From the NCBI GenBank assembly GCA_023376005.1, contig CM042151.1:79245807-79309806 (forward strand): a stretch of 64,000 bases of DNA, given 5' to 3'. The notes below the pieces were generated by a model. It saw nothing but the letters and a program-made list of their open reading frames with translations, searched no databases and was not told the origin of the DNA. The DNA is from Doryteuthis pealeii. Taxonomy: Eukaryota > Mollusca > Cephalopoda > Myopsida > Loliginidae. The position numbers were made by a program, and so were the translations under genes. Of the stretch, positions 10,614 to 22,975 are shown in pieces. Numbering within the stretch: the first letter of the stretch is position 1; each line of letters starts with the position of its first letter.

Positions 10614-12171
10614 TAGGTACCACCAATTTTACCCTGTGAAATTTATCCCCCTATATTTACCACAATGAAACTTGCAGAAAAGGTATTTTCTTGAATTTTT
10701 TTCCATTCGAAAGAAAAAAACATTAAACAAACTCTTGATGATTTAAAAAAAAAAAAATCAGCTTAAGGAAATAATGAAAATTATGATTGAAAAACAATGT
10801 TTTCATTTTTGCACTGTTAAATCAACTGAAATTTAACGTAGCTAAAAACAAGTTACGATAAGAAGTTTTTTAAAAAATTCTATGAAAAATCAATTAATAG
10901 TCTGATTTTCACGAAAATTTCCAAAAATGTTTACATTTGGATGTAAATATATCTGAAATAGTTTTTTCTAAAATATATTCGGGAAAATATTTTTTTATGA
11001 GGTCTACCCTATTTGATTTAATGAGATAAGAAAAAATGACGCGTCAGAAAAATTTTGTACTTTTTTCTATAAAGATAAGAGTCTGAATAACTATATCAAT
11101 GAAATTGTATAACGTACAATGCAGTAGTGTTTTTAGGAAAAAATAATAAAATAGGAAATAAAAAGTGCAAAAAAATGTCATAATATTAATATTTTAAAAC
11201 ATTTTTTGCCTTTGTGATTGGTCTGTACTATATTCTATTAAATTAAAGAAATTAATTTTTAAGAGATTTTCAATCTTTAGTTTTGTGCTTAAATAATTTA
11301 ATTTTCTGTGTGAAATAAATTTTTTTTTTCAGCGTGAAAAAATCGAATTTTTCACAGATATCTAAATATATGAATTTTAGAATTCAGGTGAACTAAAAAT
11401 TGGTCCAAATCCGAGCACGATTAATATTTTTAAAAGAATTTGTAATTTTTATTGTTGAATAGTAATGTGTGATTCTTAGAATATACAGAAGAGCAAAACT
11501 GACGTATTTGTTTTGTTTTTATACATAGAGACAAGACGCTTCTCAGAAACCAAAGTTTGTTTTTCTTAGCGTAAAAAATTATTTTATTTAACTTTTTCGA
11601 CAATTAGAATAAAAAGTAAGTATATATTGATTATTTTATCAGTTTTTCTCCTAGAAAAAATATTCAAATTTTCATTTCATTTTCGATTTTAAAAATTAAT
11701 ACCAAAACCGAAGACATTTTTTTTTAACGTCAATTTCAGTGAAATTTTAATATTAAATTTTTTCACCTTTTTATTCATTTTCAAAAATTTTATTCATTTT
11801 TATTGTAAATTTTGGCTAAACTTGCAAATCGTTCAGAAAATTAAAACATATTAAGGGTGACCCAGTAAAAACAGAACCCAAATTATTTATTTAGTTTCCC
11901 ATTAAACTATCCCTAAACCCTAACCCTAAACTCCAACCCCCACCCCGAACCCTAAACCCCCTAGTTAAAATGAACAGTTTTATTACAAAATTATTTTATT
12001 ACAAAATTATTTTATTACAAAATTTAAAAAAATATGTCCATTACAACTAGCCATACTTGTAGTGGTATACTTGTAAACGGGAAATAAAATGTAACTTTTC
12101 TGTCTAAATTGCGGCCTGAAAATTACCCTTTCGCATGTAATACGGATAGGTTTATTTATTTTTTAAGATAA
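10614..12171 (+). mobile_element. T1 hAT-like non-autonomous element, 3' end lost
   Basis: Begins with the T1 terminal repeat TAGGTACCACCA directly after agtcttta (10606-10613). The uninterrupted site is visible at 15935-15942 and near 46180, where the same flank continues past agtcttta without the element. The interior matches T1 copies at 28646-29817 and, reversed, 52392-53773. The right end is missing: the match stops at about 12171, where another insertion starts. No transposase frame. Confidence 0.75.
11911..11962 (-). repeat. Degenerate telomere-like CCCTAA tract
   Basis: Imperfect CCCTAAACCCTAACCCTAAA run followed by related C/A-rich units (AACCCTAAACCCC). The tract lies inside T1 copy 1 and is absent from the other T1 copies. 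Confidence 0.6.
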
Positions 12172-12597
12172 TGTAGCGTTAGTTTGTATTCACCTGGTGG
12201 AGTTGTCTGCCCTTTTTAGTTTGATGATGCCCACCAGGGGCACCATAGTATTTAAGCGCCAGTTTCAAATCCTTTCGGCCTCTTTATAGTTTCAGCAACT
12301 ACGAGCCACATGGGGTAGATTCTATCTAACACTCTCGTGGGGCTCCGCCCCCCTTACATTACTGTAAGTCCTTACAGCATGGACTATCGCTAGTCTCATG
12401 TCTGTACTCTTTTATGTTATATCTGTATCATTCATGAATGTGTCTTATCTTATTTGTGTACCCCTTTTTATGTGTACTCTTTACTATGAACGTTGTACCA
12501 ACTGTTATCCATGTGTTGTGTTATTAAATGTTTGTCTATTAACCTTTTGTCGGAGTCATTGTATACAAAGTATGTATAACTTTGCACCATCCTTATA
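12172..12597 (+). mobile_element. Candidate solo LTR or small insertion
   Basis: A GC-richer 0.43-kb segment interrupts T1. Uninterrupted T1 (34910-34930) reads TTTTTAAGATAACAATG; here AAGATAA is followed by TGTAGCG, and ATAACAATGTAATT resumes at 12598. It has a TATA-like TATTTAAGCG near 12250. A 4-bp ataa could be the target duplicate. The ends TG...TA are not the canonical TG...CA, so the type is uncertain. Confidence 0.4.
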
Positions 12598-12637
12598 ATA
12601 ACAATGTAATTATATGTACTGCCCTATGCTTAATATT

Positions 12638-14005
12638 GTGGCTCGAGATGCATGATTGATTTCAATGAGACCTAAACCGCCCTCTCTTCTTGGTAGGTAT
12701 ATCCTGTCCATGCACTGATATTAGTAGGTAACCTTATATAGGGATTAGCATTTTCCTAGTTTTGGTATGAAGCCTATTGATGTAGCATTGCGGCCAGTCA
12801 ATAATAATCCTATAATCCATAGGAAATGACAAGTAATGCAAGTTGGTTGATGGCAGTTATTTTGTTTTTTGGAGTTAATCCCAATTTGAGGATCTTTTAA
12901 AGGTGTTGATGTATTCCTTTTCTGCCTTTTCTCTAATTTGTCCATGTTTAAGCATTGCATTTCCTCCAATGCCAAGTATTTGTAATGCAGAATCCTCTCC
13001 CAGGTCTTCAATATAGTTTTTTTTCACCATAGATGTTCTGCTGTTATTTTTTTTACCTTTTTTAATAATGCATTTAGCACATTTTTCATATCTAACTTCA
13101 TGCAGATGTCTTCTTATTTTCATCATTTTTATCTCTTTTTTGTTTTATTTTCTTTAACAATTTTTAGAAGTCAAGGGGTCCCTGCCCGGGGCTAACACTG
13201 GATTCCTTTATAAATGGTACTTGCATCCTAAGGATTGTTTTAGGATGAAAGCATGTTCCTTTGATAGCTGCTATTTGTACTTCATAGCAGCTGGTTTACT
13301 GGTATTGTTTCAAGGGGTATTTTTTCAAAGTTTTGCTTGACTAACCCAGTTGCCGCCTATCACAGCTGGTATGATATTGATTTCTTTCAATGATACAAGT
13401 TGTGTTTTAGTTATTCTTGAGGTATTGATATTTTGTAATTTTTTCCTGCTCAGCTCTATTGAGGTTTATAATCATTTGGAACAGCTACATCCATAATGAG
13501 AGCAGTTTTTTCATGTTTATTCCGGATTACAATATGCTTTCTCACTTGTGCATGTTTTTAAACTGTAGCTATCTGAAAACTTTTGATCCACATAGGTTGT
13601 AAGAAAATGGTTCTTCAGTATGTTTGTCTGCATGTCTCTTTAATGTGAACTACTTGAAACTGATGATTGGAAGATGTGCTAACAGTAAGGGTGCGCTCTC
13701 CAGTGACTTTTCTCATGTGTTAATAAAATTTTGACATGCAAACTTTTCCTTTGTATGATTTTATGGTAATATCAAAAATATTAAGTGTGTTAACATAAGG
13801 ATCAACAGATTTGCAAGAATATGTTTTCTCTTCAGATGCGTGTCAAGTGATTTTTCCAAATTTGGAAAAATGTTTGATTGATATTATAATTGATATCTGA
13901 GAATAAAGTAAGGAAATATTATTTAAAAAAAGAAACTTGTGTGCTATTTGCATTAAAAAAATTATGATTATTCAATTTGTGATTCATAAACTGCAATATA
14001 ACAAT
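12638..14005 (-). pseudogene. Zinc-finger locus copy B, finger array deleted
   Basis: 12638-12745 matches the 3' flank of the zinc-finger genes (42560-42660 reversed). 13530-14005 matches their 5' part (2420-2840), including decayed N-terminal finger coding. The finger array itself is gone, and the 3' flank is joined through a LINE-containing segment (13000-13525) to the 5' part. The same LINE segment is in copy D but on the other side of its flank. Confidence 0.6.
13150..13525 (-). pseudogene. Non-LTR retrotransposon ORF2 C-terminal fragment
   Basis: On the minus strand, with frame breaks, the translation contains DVAVPNDY, NRAEQEKITKYQ, NIIP followed by VIGATG-like residues, and KGTC. This is the conserved region found downstream of the reverse-transcriptase domain in many animal LINE proteins. 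It recurs at 43785-44110 on the plus strand. Truncated at both ends and non-functional. Confidence 0.55.
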
Positions 14006-15537
14006 ATCATTCTGGTTTCAGTCATGATTAAGATTTTGCTATTAAAGTTTTAATGAATAGAGATTAAAGAATTTATAGAAACCAACCAGGAAAAATTGTT
14101 TATATTGCAAACATGTAATCAATAAATGTGGCTTTAATTAGGTGCTGCTAAATCACCCTTCTTTTCACCCTTATAAAAATGAAATAAATAATTGAATTAT
14201 GCATGTTTAAATTTTAGTTACGGTGAAAATTTAGGAACATAATGAGGCATTGTAAAAAAGTGCAAAATAATTATCACAATATATAATCATCTTTAATACA
14301 CTGTAACATCAAATTACCAAAACATTATGGCTTTAGTAAACAATTTTAAGTACTTAAAACGTTTTTTAAAAGCTTTTTCTTAAGATTATCAATAAAAAGA
14401 TTAATACACTATGTGCAAAAAAATTACGCATTAGTATATATGCATGTGTTGTGTATGTATGTTTGTATGTATATATGTTTGGCTGACTTTTAGCATGATG
14501 TCAATATTTTTCTTAAAATGTATTGAGTTTTGTAATTACGCAAATGAAGACCTATAATCTTTAGCCCAAAATGAAAAACACATTAATTTTATTCAACATA
14601 TTTAATGTTGAATGGTATATTAAAAATGTATTTGTTTTTAGAATAATCCCCAAGCTGTCAGTTTACGCCTGGAATCAAAATTATCAATAAAGGATATATG
14701 AAACAGAAAAGGATAAGGGTTAAAAAAAAAAAGAAAAATAATGAAAGTGTATTTTATATCCTTGTAATATCTTTTTTTTATTGTTCAGAATGCGCAGAAA
14801 TCAACCCTGCTTTTTCAGCAAATATTAAAGTTTTAAATTTTTCCTACCCCAATAATTTGAAACTATGGTAAGGCCAGAAGTAGAATATTTTTGTACAGTA
14901 CAATTCACGTGACACAGAGCCTTAATAAATAGGCACAAAAAGGCAAGGTCAATAACACTTCCCTGTGGAATACCAACTTGTCCACTGTTGTGACGGGTCA
15001 ATAAATAACTGACTCACTACCGTCATCAGTATACACAAATACTTGACATGTGCACACACACATGCATACACTGAACCAGTGCGCCAAATGTTCTAAAATA
15101 AATTGCAGTTGTTATCGCTGTTAAATCAGAGAGTGTTGACTTGCTTTATTCTTATTTAAAGAAGCTCACAGTTTACCATTTTTATAAAGCTAGGTTATAA
15201 AAAGGCCTAACGCATAAAAATCACCTGAGCCCATTTTGTTTGGTTTGGTTTGGTTTGGTTTGTTTTGTTTTATTTTGTTCACGTGGGTTCATTTATGCCA
15301 ACAATGTTTTGAAATAAATTAATATCTTAATAGATTACTTTTTTTTTTTTTTTTTTTATAACAGTTTTTCTATTTCCATAAATGGGACACTAACAGGCAC
15401 CTACCATTCCCGGTCAGAAACTTTAAATTTTTAGCAAAATTAAAAAATAAAATGACAGAATTTTCAGCATATTTTCCAATTGATTTATAATTGATATCTG
15501 AGAATGAAGAAGAAATGTCATTAAAAAAGAAAACCTG
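14006..15537. other. No gene recognised
   Basis: AT-rich non-coding sequence. A TTTGG tandem repeat lies at about 15236-15262 and a T17 run near 15341. At 15480-15537 a short piece again resembles the zinc-finger 5' flank before the sequence runs into the gap. Confidence 0.5.
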
Positions 15538-15547
15538 NNNNNNNNNN
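15538..15547. other. Assembly gap (10 N)
   Basis: Ten N bases. The zinc-finger-flank sequence on the left and the PHD-exon repeat on the right are not contiguous in any other copy here, so the join is not supported by paralogues. Confidence 1.
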
Positions 15548-15719
15548 TCTCTGTCTCTTTCCGTCTGATCTTTTTTTTCAATAAGTAAATGTGATATTAA
15601 TTTAAAAAAAGAAAAAAAACTAGAATATTTTAAATAAACTTATATTTTTCGAGTTGAATCAAGATTAAAATAATCGTCATTACCAATCGATGCAGAATGA
15701 CTTGTAAAAAGCGAAACTC

Positions 15720-15922
15720 AAGGGAGATAATCATGTATTTTCCCTAATACAACAGTCACGGGCAAAATGTCGTACCGAAAATCGAAAACAACCACATTGT
15801 TCACATCTACCAATGTATCTCTCAATCCACAAATAAAATATTACATTTTGTGTACAATTTATTCTCATCTCCATTGTTATATTTATCTTTCTTTTTGCAA
15901 CAATTATTTTTTGCTCACCTCG
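15720..15922 (-). pseudogene. PHD-like exon, copy 2 (decayed)
   Basis: Nucleotide match to 10355-10582 and 48605-48835, with deletions that break the frame in the cysteine-rich part. The flank 3' of it (15935-15942) preserves the unoccupied T1 target site. Confidence 0.55.
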
Positions 15923-15942
15923 TTAGAAAAAGTAAGTCTTTA

Positions 15943-16480
15943 TTTACAGTGGAATCTGAAGAAATATTTACTTCTGTAATTAATCAAAAATAAAATTGCA
16001 TATATAAGTAAATGCAATCAATCTTAAACTGCTACACATTCATATTTTTACTCAAGGGATGTTATAAAAAAACATTTTCAAATTTTTAATTTCAAAACAA
16101 TTTTAAAAATCAAATTACGCAACGTTAATGGAATTTTCAGCACTTTCTTAATTTTATGATTAATAGCTTATTTCATTTTAAAAAAAAATCAGAATTCATT
16201 AAAATAAATATTACTAATAGGTCCTTCCATAATTATTTTCATTGTATCATGTCTTTTAATATTTAATAAATAAATGAAATTCATTTTAAATTATAATCCT
16301 TTAATTTCTAGCATTAAAATTTATATTTTAAGATTAGTAAAGAAATATTTATTTAAAAACATGTTTTGAATTGTTAACTGTAAAACAACATTAATTTAAA
16401 TCTAAGTTTAAACAGCCTCCCACTATTTAAGCAGAAAAATGATAGATACAGAATTATTTTCCTAATAATAAAAAATAAAA
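15943..16480 (-). repeat. Repeat block, inverted copy at 45665-46190
   Basis: Long reverse-orientation match, for example TTTAATTTCTAGCATTAAAA here against its complement near 45840. Non-coding. Confidence 0.65.
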
Positions 16481-16754
16481 CTATATTTCATGTACATTAG
16501 AGTAAGTAAAAATCTGAAAATAATTAAAAAAACCTTTTTTTAAATTTAATTTTTGATTTTTAGTATTCTTTTTCCCCCAGATCTGTTCAATTAAAAATAA
16601 TTTTGCTTCCCTTCATATTTTTATCAATACAAAAATTAATCATACTTAAATACCCGATGTATATGTTGTGCTCAAAGATGGAGGGTGGGTTACAAAGTCA
16701 ACTGACCTGAAAAAATGTAAAGGTTTTTAAATTAAATAATTGGTGTGTTATAAC

Positions 16755-17265
16755 ATTTGTGGTGAGCCGGAAGTTTACGCTTTGAAAGCAGAAATGGAAT
16801 GATGAAAATAAACGCTTTGCTCATGGGGATCAGCGCAGGTAAGAGAGAAAAAAATAGAAATAATAAAAATGATAATTTTCAACCAATCAGATGCGTTTGA
16901 AAAGAAGTTTTTCAAAAAGACCAATTTGGATCTCTCCCTAAATCCTATATAAACAAAGATTTTTCGAAGAACAGCAGAGAAAGAACCAACATTCCTGAAT
17001 ACTCCACGCTTCTCATTTTAAGAAATATTTCCCTACTGATGAAAGTATTATAAGCTATATCTTTCTCTCTCTCTAATTAACTTGACTGCTGATTTGATTT
17101 TGAACATTACCCTTTTTTTCTCAGTTAGAGTCAATTCAGCACCTTCTTATTATTTTATTACATGAACATTTAAAAAGGCATTTTCTGCAGACTTTGATCA
17201 GTATTCTTGATTATTGTAATCTTTTGTTTCAATAAACATATTACTTGTTGAATTTATGATTCTTT
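16755..17265 (+). promoter_or_regulatory. Promoter/LTR-like module, copy 2
   Basis: AACCAATCAG at 16881-16890, TATA box CCTATATAAACAAAG at about 16944, and AATAAACAT near 17233. It shares with 8420-9235 and 19385-19540 a head with CGGAAGTT, an AT-rich stretch, the CCAAT box and then TATA. No convincing protein follows the TATA box, so an LTR or another element's promoter is more likely than a host gene. Confidence 0.4.
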
Positions 17266-17269
17266 GTTT

Positions 17270-18120
17270 TTTCTGTCTTAATATATGTGACCTTATGGTG
17301 TATTGATTGTAATTACCCAAATATATATATATCCCATCAACCCATACACCATACATTCATTCATTAATATAACAACACTGAAAATTTAATCAAAATCAGT
17401 TAATTCCCTGACTTTTGGTAATATTTTTTCTATCGGGATGTAACTTTGGCACTGGCAAATATGTATTTAATGCTTAAATTGTTGATCCGTATTATATACA
17501 TTAGGGTATGTTGATGTTTCACTTTTAAAAAAAATAACAATTTCTCTCAAACAGCAACCATTGTGTGTTGGTATATTTAAACTAATGTTAAAAACCAGAT
17601 ATCTTACTTGCACCATTGTTTGAGGAAATAGCATCAAATATCATCTGCTAAAAGGTACCAAAAATTATTATTTTTGCAACATTTGGCAAAAAAATTGGTT
17701 AGAATAATTTAGAAATTTCAATATTTAGACAAGAAAATGTCATTTTATTCTATTGAAATAAACTAACAAATTATTATAACTAAAATTCAAATTGAAAATA
17801 TGCCCCCCCCCCATCACCACCTCCAATATGCTGCTTTTTAGCCCATTAATCAATCTGTAACAGTGATGATATTTTAAGATTGAAAAAAATTGATGATTTA
17901 TTATGCTATGAATGAAACAAAAGAAAAGAAAACAAGTATAGATGTTGCTGGTTAACAGAAATAAAAGTTCTGTAATGAAAAAGGAATGAAGACAAGACAA
18001 ATTTATGTATAAAAGAGGATATTTTACTATTCTTGGTGTGAAATGTTTGCTAAAGACTTAATAGCTTTTAGTGGTCTTTGAGTCAAATACACTAAATATA
18101 TAGTAACTGACTGAGCCGTG
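17270..18120. other. No gene recognised; contains an R3 motif
   Basis: AT-rich sequence. The R3 core motif appears near 17380-17430. Nothing else recognised. Confidence 0.45.
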
Positions 18121-18600
18121 TCACATTTCCTTCAGCTTCCTCATCGACATACTGCCTGCAACAACCGACCCAACATCATCTCGAACACGCACATCAACTA
18201 CCTTCATCTCCTAATGTGTTCAGATATAACAAATAAACAAAAAACCTTGGGCCAAAGTCTTTTTAGTCATATTCTTGCCCTGATGAGCTAGTAAGTGAAA
18301 CTGTTAGTTGGTAGATCATTAGGATTAATATTACTATTTGCTCCCTCATCAAGATACCGCCTGCCCTGACCGACCCTACATCATCTTGAATGCACACATC
18401 AACTACCTTCATCTCGCTTCTCTGCCAGCAACCGGATATCATATTTCACACATCAACTCCTCACACTCTGTGACCATGACCCGAACAACATTTTCTCCAC
18501 GTCCAACCCCTGCACACAAACCATTGTATCAACAACTCTACATCGATGACCGCCAAGTTAATCAACTAATCAAGTGACTGTACATATTAATTCAATATAT
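18120..18600 (+). repeat. C/A-rich duplicated segment
   Basis: Two similar copies, around 18130-18215 and 18340-18420 (shared words CACATCAACTACCTTCATCTC), flank a block that also recurs near 19555-19700 and, reversed, near 44900. Its composition resembles the transcribed part of the 8.4-9.2 kb module. The open frame at 18338-18577 lacks any recognisable domain. Confidence 0.45.
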
Positions 18601-19249
18601 TCAATACAACATATTAACGTTAACCTATGTTTTTTTTTTTCCTTGCATCCATATGCATGATAACAATAAGAATCAACTGGAAGTTAATGCATCGAAAGCA
18701 GAAAATAAATGATGAAAGGAAGCAATCTGCACATAGGATCAGTGAAGGTATTATGGTGATTGATGTGGATGTTTGATGTCAATATTCAATAAAAGTGTTC
18801 AAACATTTAAAGACCATAAATAAATCAAGCAAAATGGCATAGAAGACAAAACTCTTGATTAAACAAACAAAATTGTATTAACAGAAGTTTACAAAAGGTA
18901 GCATTGAATACTGGGAGAGGTTCCGCCAAAGTTCCTTTTTTAAAGTTCAAATGTAAAATGTAAGCTGGTATTTCACAGTTCCAAAGTGAGAACGAAAAGG
19001 TGAAAGTTTAAAGTCAACTCAAAAGCAGTCAGGCATAAGTTGAATGAATATAAGGTTTATCTCCGAAAGCATAGGTTTATTCAAAGAGAGAGAGAGAGAT
19101 AGATACCTTCAGCGTGTAAGCGAAATGTTCTTAAAGATGGTGACGTGAATTCCCTTAGGCAAATGAGATCTTTCTGCTTGAAAATGAAAAAGTCTGAGAA
19201 TTTATAGTAATCATGTAGGCTCCGAATAGCTTCCTTCGATAATTTTTCT

Positions 19250-19499
19250 TATTAGGTGGGAACGCTCTGATTGGTTGAATTTTACGACTTTTATTTTGAA
19301 TTTTATTTTTTTCTTCTAGGTTGTGTGATCCATATGCGCAAACTACTTATTTTTTGTCATTCGACTTCTGTCTGTTGAAGCGATAACTTCCGGCCACCAC
19401 AGTATAAAGCAAAAATAGAAATGATGAAAATTATAATGTTGGACCAATCAAAGGTCTTTGCGCTTAATCAGAAGTTTCAAAAAGATCGAACTTGGAGCT

Positions 19500-19541
<42 letters not shown>

Positions 19542-19545
19542 CCTA
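19250..19545 (+). promoter_or_regulatory. Promoter-like module, copy 3, with TA microsatellite
   Basis: TTGGACCAATCAAAGG lies at about 19438 and is followed about 55 bp later by a TATA-like stretch that has expanded into a pure TA run (19505-19538). It aligns with the 16.9 kb module over AATGATGAAAAT and CAAAAAGA. Probably degenerate. Confidence 0.4.
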
Positions 19546-19554
19546 TGTGTCAGA

Positions 19555-19870
19555 TATAACAAATAAAGTTTTGCTTACTAGCTCATCAGGGAAAGAATCT
19601 GAAAAAAAAACCTTGGGCCAAAGTCTTTTTAGTCATATTCTTGCCCTGATGAACTAGTAAGTGAAACTGTTAGTTGGTAGATTATTAGTATTAATATTAC
19701 TATTTGCTCTACTTAGATATCCAGCATTCTTTATATTTCTTCATCCTGGCACTGACTCATTTCAAACAGGCAATAGATTATCTTGATGATGGTATAGAGT
19801 CGACATCAAATACTTTATTCGGACCATATAGGCCACAGTCCCAAGCCGATTTTCATTCAGTTCTGTCGGA
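19555..19870 (+). repeat. Zinc-finger-block distal repeat
   Basis: Matches 44740-45000 in reverse orientation (shared words CTTGGGCCAAAGTC-like and CACTGACTCATTTCAAACA), so it belongs to the same duplicated region as copies A and D. The interval 18600-19250 shows nothing recognisable apart from an AGAG run near 19085. Confidence 0.55.
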
Positions 19871-20102
19871 TATAAAAAGGTCTAAATAAGTTGACCTTAA
19901 TTAGTAAAATAAAGGTTTCTTGATCTATAATTAATCAAATAAGTTTTAAATGACTAAAATATGTTAAAAACGGAAGTAGCTCCGAATTCAAATTAACCAA
20001 TGAGATTACAAGTTTTATCTGGATGTAACCATCAGCTGATGATATCTGTGTTTATGAAATAAAAAAAATAAATGTAGAGCGACCCTCAAAACAACAAAAA
20101 AA

Positions 20103-20592
20103 CCTTTATTAAACCAAACAATTTTTTTCTTCAGGAAAAATTTCGAAATATTATAATTTTCAATTTGAAAAGAACTGGCTTTTTAGAAAATCAGAAAGAA
20201 AATGAAGTAATAGTATTTCGTATACATGTGACAACAAGTCACAAATTTAAAAATGTAAATGTTTATTGTTTATCTATATCCAAGAATTACTTACACACAT
20301 ATGAACATACACACTATGTAATATAAAAAATTGAAAAACACAATTTCATAAACGAGTAATGTTGATTTCGCCTATGCGATCGAAGCACTAGATTGATTAA
20401 AATAAATATTTACATTTTTGAGAAGTGTGACTTGTTGTCACATGTATGTGAAATACTATTATTTTTTATTTGTTCTAAAAAGCCAGTTCATTTTTTATTG
20501 AAAATTATGATATTTTTTGAATTTTTTGAAAATTATGATATCTTTTCTGAATTTTTTCCAGAAGAAAGAAAATTTGTTTGGTTTAGTAAAGG
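20103..20592. repeat. Foldback (long inverted repeat) element
   Basis: Left arm 20103-20242 starts CCTTTATTAAACCAAAC and contains ACATGTGACAACAAGTCACA. The right arm (about 20425-20592) is its reverse complement, ending GTTTGGTTTAGTAAAGG. The arms are imperfect. No coding content. Confidence 0.65.
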
Positions 20593-20705
20593 GATTATTA
20601 TAAGGTATTGTTTATTTTGGTATGCGAAATAAAAATTACTTGTTAATGAACTTGTGTTTTTCAATTTTTTCATATTATATACTACCAGATTCACTACCAC
20701 TTTTT

Positions 20706-20708
<3 letters not shown>

Positions 20709-20739
<31 letters not shown>

Positions 20740-20790
20740 ACACATATACATATATATATATATACATACATATATTATGTATATATTGAT
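20709..20790. repeat. (CA)n then (TA)n microsatellite
   Basis: CA dinucleotide run, then TA and ATACAT units. A short hairpin with CACCCTCCGGGTG follows at about 20815-20830. Confidence 0.85.
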
Positions 20791-20799
20791 ATATTATAT

Positions 20800-21420
20800 G
20801 TCTAGCAAATATATGCACCCTCCGGGTGCAAGTATTTAAGTTTTAATGTAATAAAATATTGTATCAAATTAGAAATGCTAATGAAACTAAATAGAAAGCA
20901 GATAAAAATTTTGAAACAGAGGGGGCATAATAAAAAATAAAGAACAACTGAAACTTACTCTTCTCTCACTCCCGTCTTTCATTGCTAAATTTTCCTAATT
21001 TAACTATTTAGTTAAATAAGGAAGTAAAGAATAAAATTACTGTTATTTTTATTGTTAATGAATTTCTTTTAGAATTTATCCCTGAGATTTTAGATAATAT
21101 TCATTAAGATAAAACAAAACAATTAGAAATCAGTAATACTAAGCACATATTTATTAAAATCAGATTTTTAATATCAATTGCAATTAGCCTTCCATTCACA
21201 CTGTAAACTGCTATTTTGTTATATATAAATACAATTGTATGTTATTAATATGTAGATATTACAACAGTATTAATAATGTAAAACAATTTTATTAATATTG
21301 ATGTTTAAATAAAAAATAAAATCCTGTAGAAGGTGTCGTAATAAACTAAGAGAATTGTGATTTGAATAGTAATATATTTCGGTTACAGAAAGAAAAACAC
21401 ACAATCTCCATTATAATAAG
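20800..21420 (+). repeat. Repeat block, inverted copy at 45000-45665
   Basis: Shared ends include the CACCCTCCGGGTG hairpin (20815 against 45645) and the ACAATCTCCATTATAATAAGA end. Non-coding. Confidence 0.6.
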
Positions 21421-22605
21421 ATATATTGTATGTATATACACATAGATATACAGACATGTGTATATATATTATTGATATATGTATATATATACATATAGAT
21501 TTTGATATATGCATATGTATGTATATACATATAGATATACAAACATATGTATGTGTAATATATATATATATTATGTGTGTGTGTATATATATATATATAT
21601 AATATATATATATATATATGTGTGTATATATGATATACAATATGTATGTATATATATTTTATAAAAAAGAAGGTCCGCAAAATATATTATGTTTCAGAAA
21701 AAAAATTTTTTTTCAGAAAATATATGATAATATATATATATGTATGTGTATATACATATAGACATATAAATATTATTATATACATATATATGTATGGATA
21801 TACAATATTATACATGTATATATATATATATGTGTACATTACATACTGTCGGATTAATTTCCTCATATTTTCCCTATACATGAGTATATATATGCATATA
21901 GGTATATATGTGTGTTTATATAATATTATATATATATATATACTTACATATATGTATATATATACTTGCATATATGTATATACATAGATATGGACTCTCC
22001 TATTTTCGACATATGACGATCCATCAACTTAGTCAATTTTTTTTCATTCTAAATTTTTAAAAATTTAATTATCTATTTATATCTAATTTAATTATATTTT
22101 TATTTATTTATATTCAATTTAATTTATTTATATTTTACTTGTGTTTGTGCCTCTCATGACACTTCAATCCAGCCAATGACTTGCAATCACACAGGTAATG
22201 CAAAGATACATATACATATATATATATATATACAACATATAATACAAATGTATGTATATTATATACATATATATATGTTTGTGTATACATATATATATAT
22301 ATATATATACACACACATACATACATACAGTTATTACTAAGCTTAGCTTAGATGTGGTACAAAGCCAGAAGTATGGGCGCCCAATGAGAATCAAACTCAC
22401 TAACAATGGTTTGTAAATCTAGCATAACTATTACACGATGTGTGGTTCCCAATTATATATATCTATATATAGAAATATATATACATACGTATACATGTAT
22501 ATATATATATATATATATACATGTATATATATATATATATATATACGTCTTTGTCACCTAATAAATAGATATATAAAACCTTTATATATTTTCTTATTAT
22601 GTATG

Positions 22606-22636
<31 letters not shown>

Positions 22637-22770
22637 CATACATACATGTATGAATAAATTTTTCATTGTATGAATATTCTTATATATATATATATATATA
22701 TATATATTACATCATCATTACATGTACATATGTCCATATATATATATGCATATGTATCTTCTTCTATTTA
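21420..22770. repeat. ATATGT/TATACA-rich microsatellite region
   Basis: Three tracts (about 21420-21990, 22200-22330, 22440-22760) of TA, ATAC and ATGT units, separated by ordinary sequence. Open frames on both strands translate as Tyr/Ile-rich repeats and are artefacts of the tandem DNA. Confidence 0.85.
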
Positions 22771-22884
22771 ACCACATATTCTAAAAAGCGAGTTTATGTT
22801 TTCAACAAAAATCATATTTGTACTTTTTTCGAAGAGAAAAACACTTTTTCTTTTTTACCTTTAGTACCATTTTGTCTGTAAACT

Positions 22885-22975
22885 TTTGGCTTCATGGTGT
22901 TGCACCAGGGTGGCTTCAGACATGGACAGTCCGCTACGGAGAGCCTTCGTCACCAACAGCGGTCTGGAAATGCAT
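22885..22975 (-). pseudogene. LINE 3' fragment
   Basis: GCTTCATGGTGTTGCACCAGGGT is the complement of the LINE piece at 55140-55175 (accctgatgcaacaccatg). It is a short truncated relic of the RTE-like family seen at 55 kb. The interval 22980-23283 shows nothing further. Confidence 0.4.

Noticed and set aside
12745..13126. Small Lys-rich proteins upstream of the LINE fragment
   Set aside because: They shift frame between copies B and D and overlap LINE and flank repeat sequence.
21383..22666. Long Tyr/Ile-rich open frames on both strands
   Set aside because: They are translations of ATAC/ATGT/TA tandem repeats, present in all frames, with no protein features.
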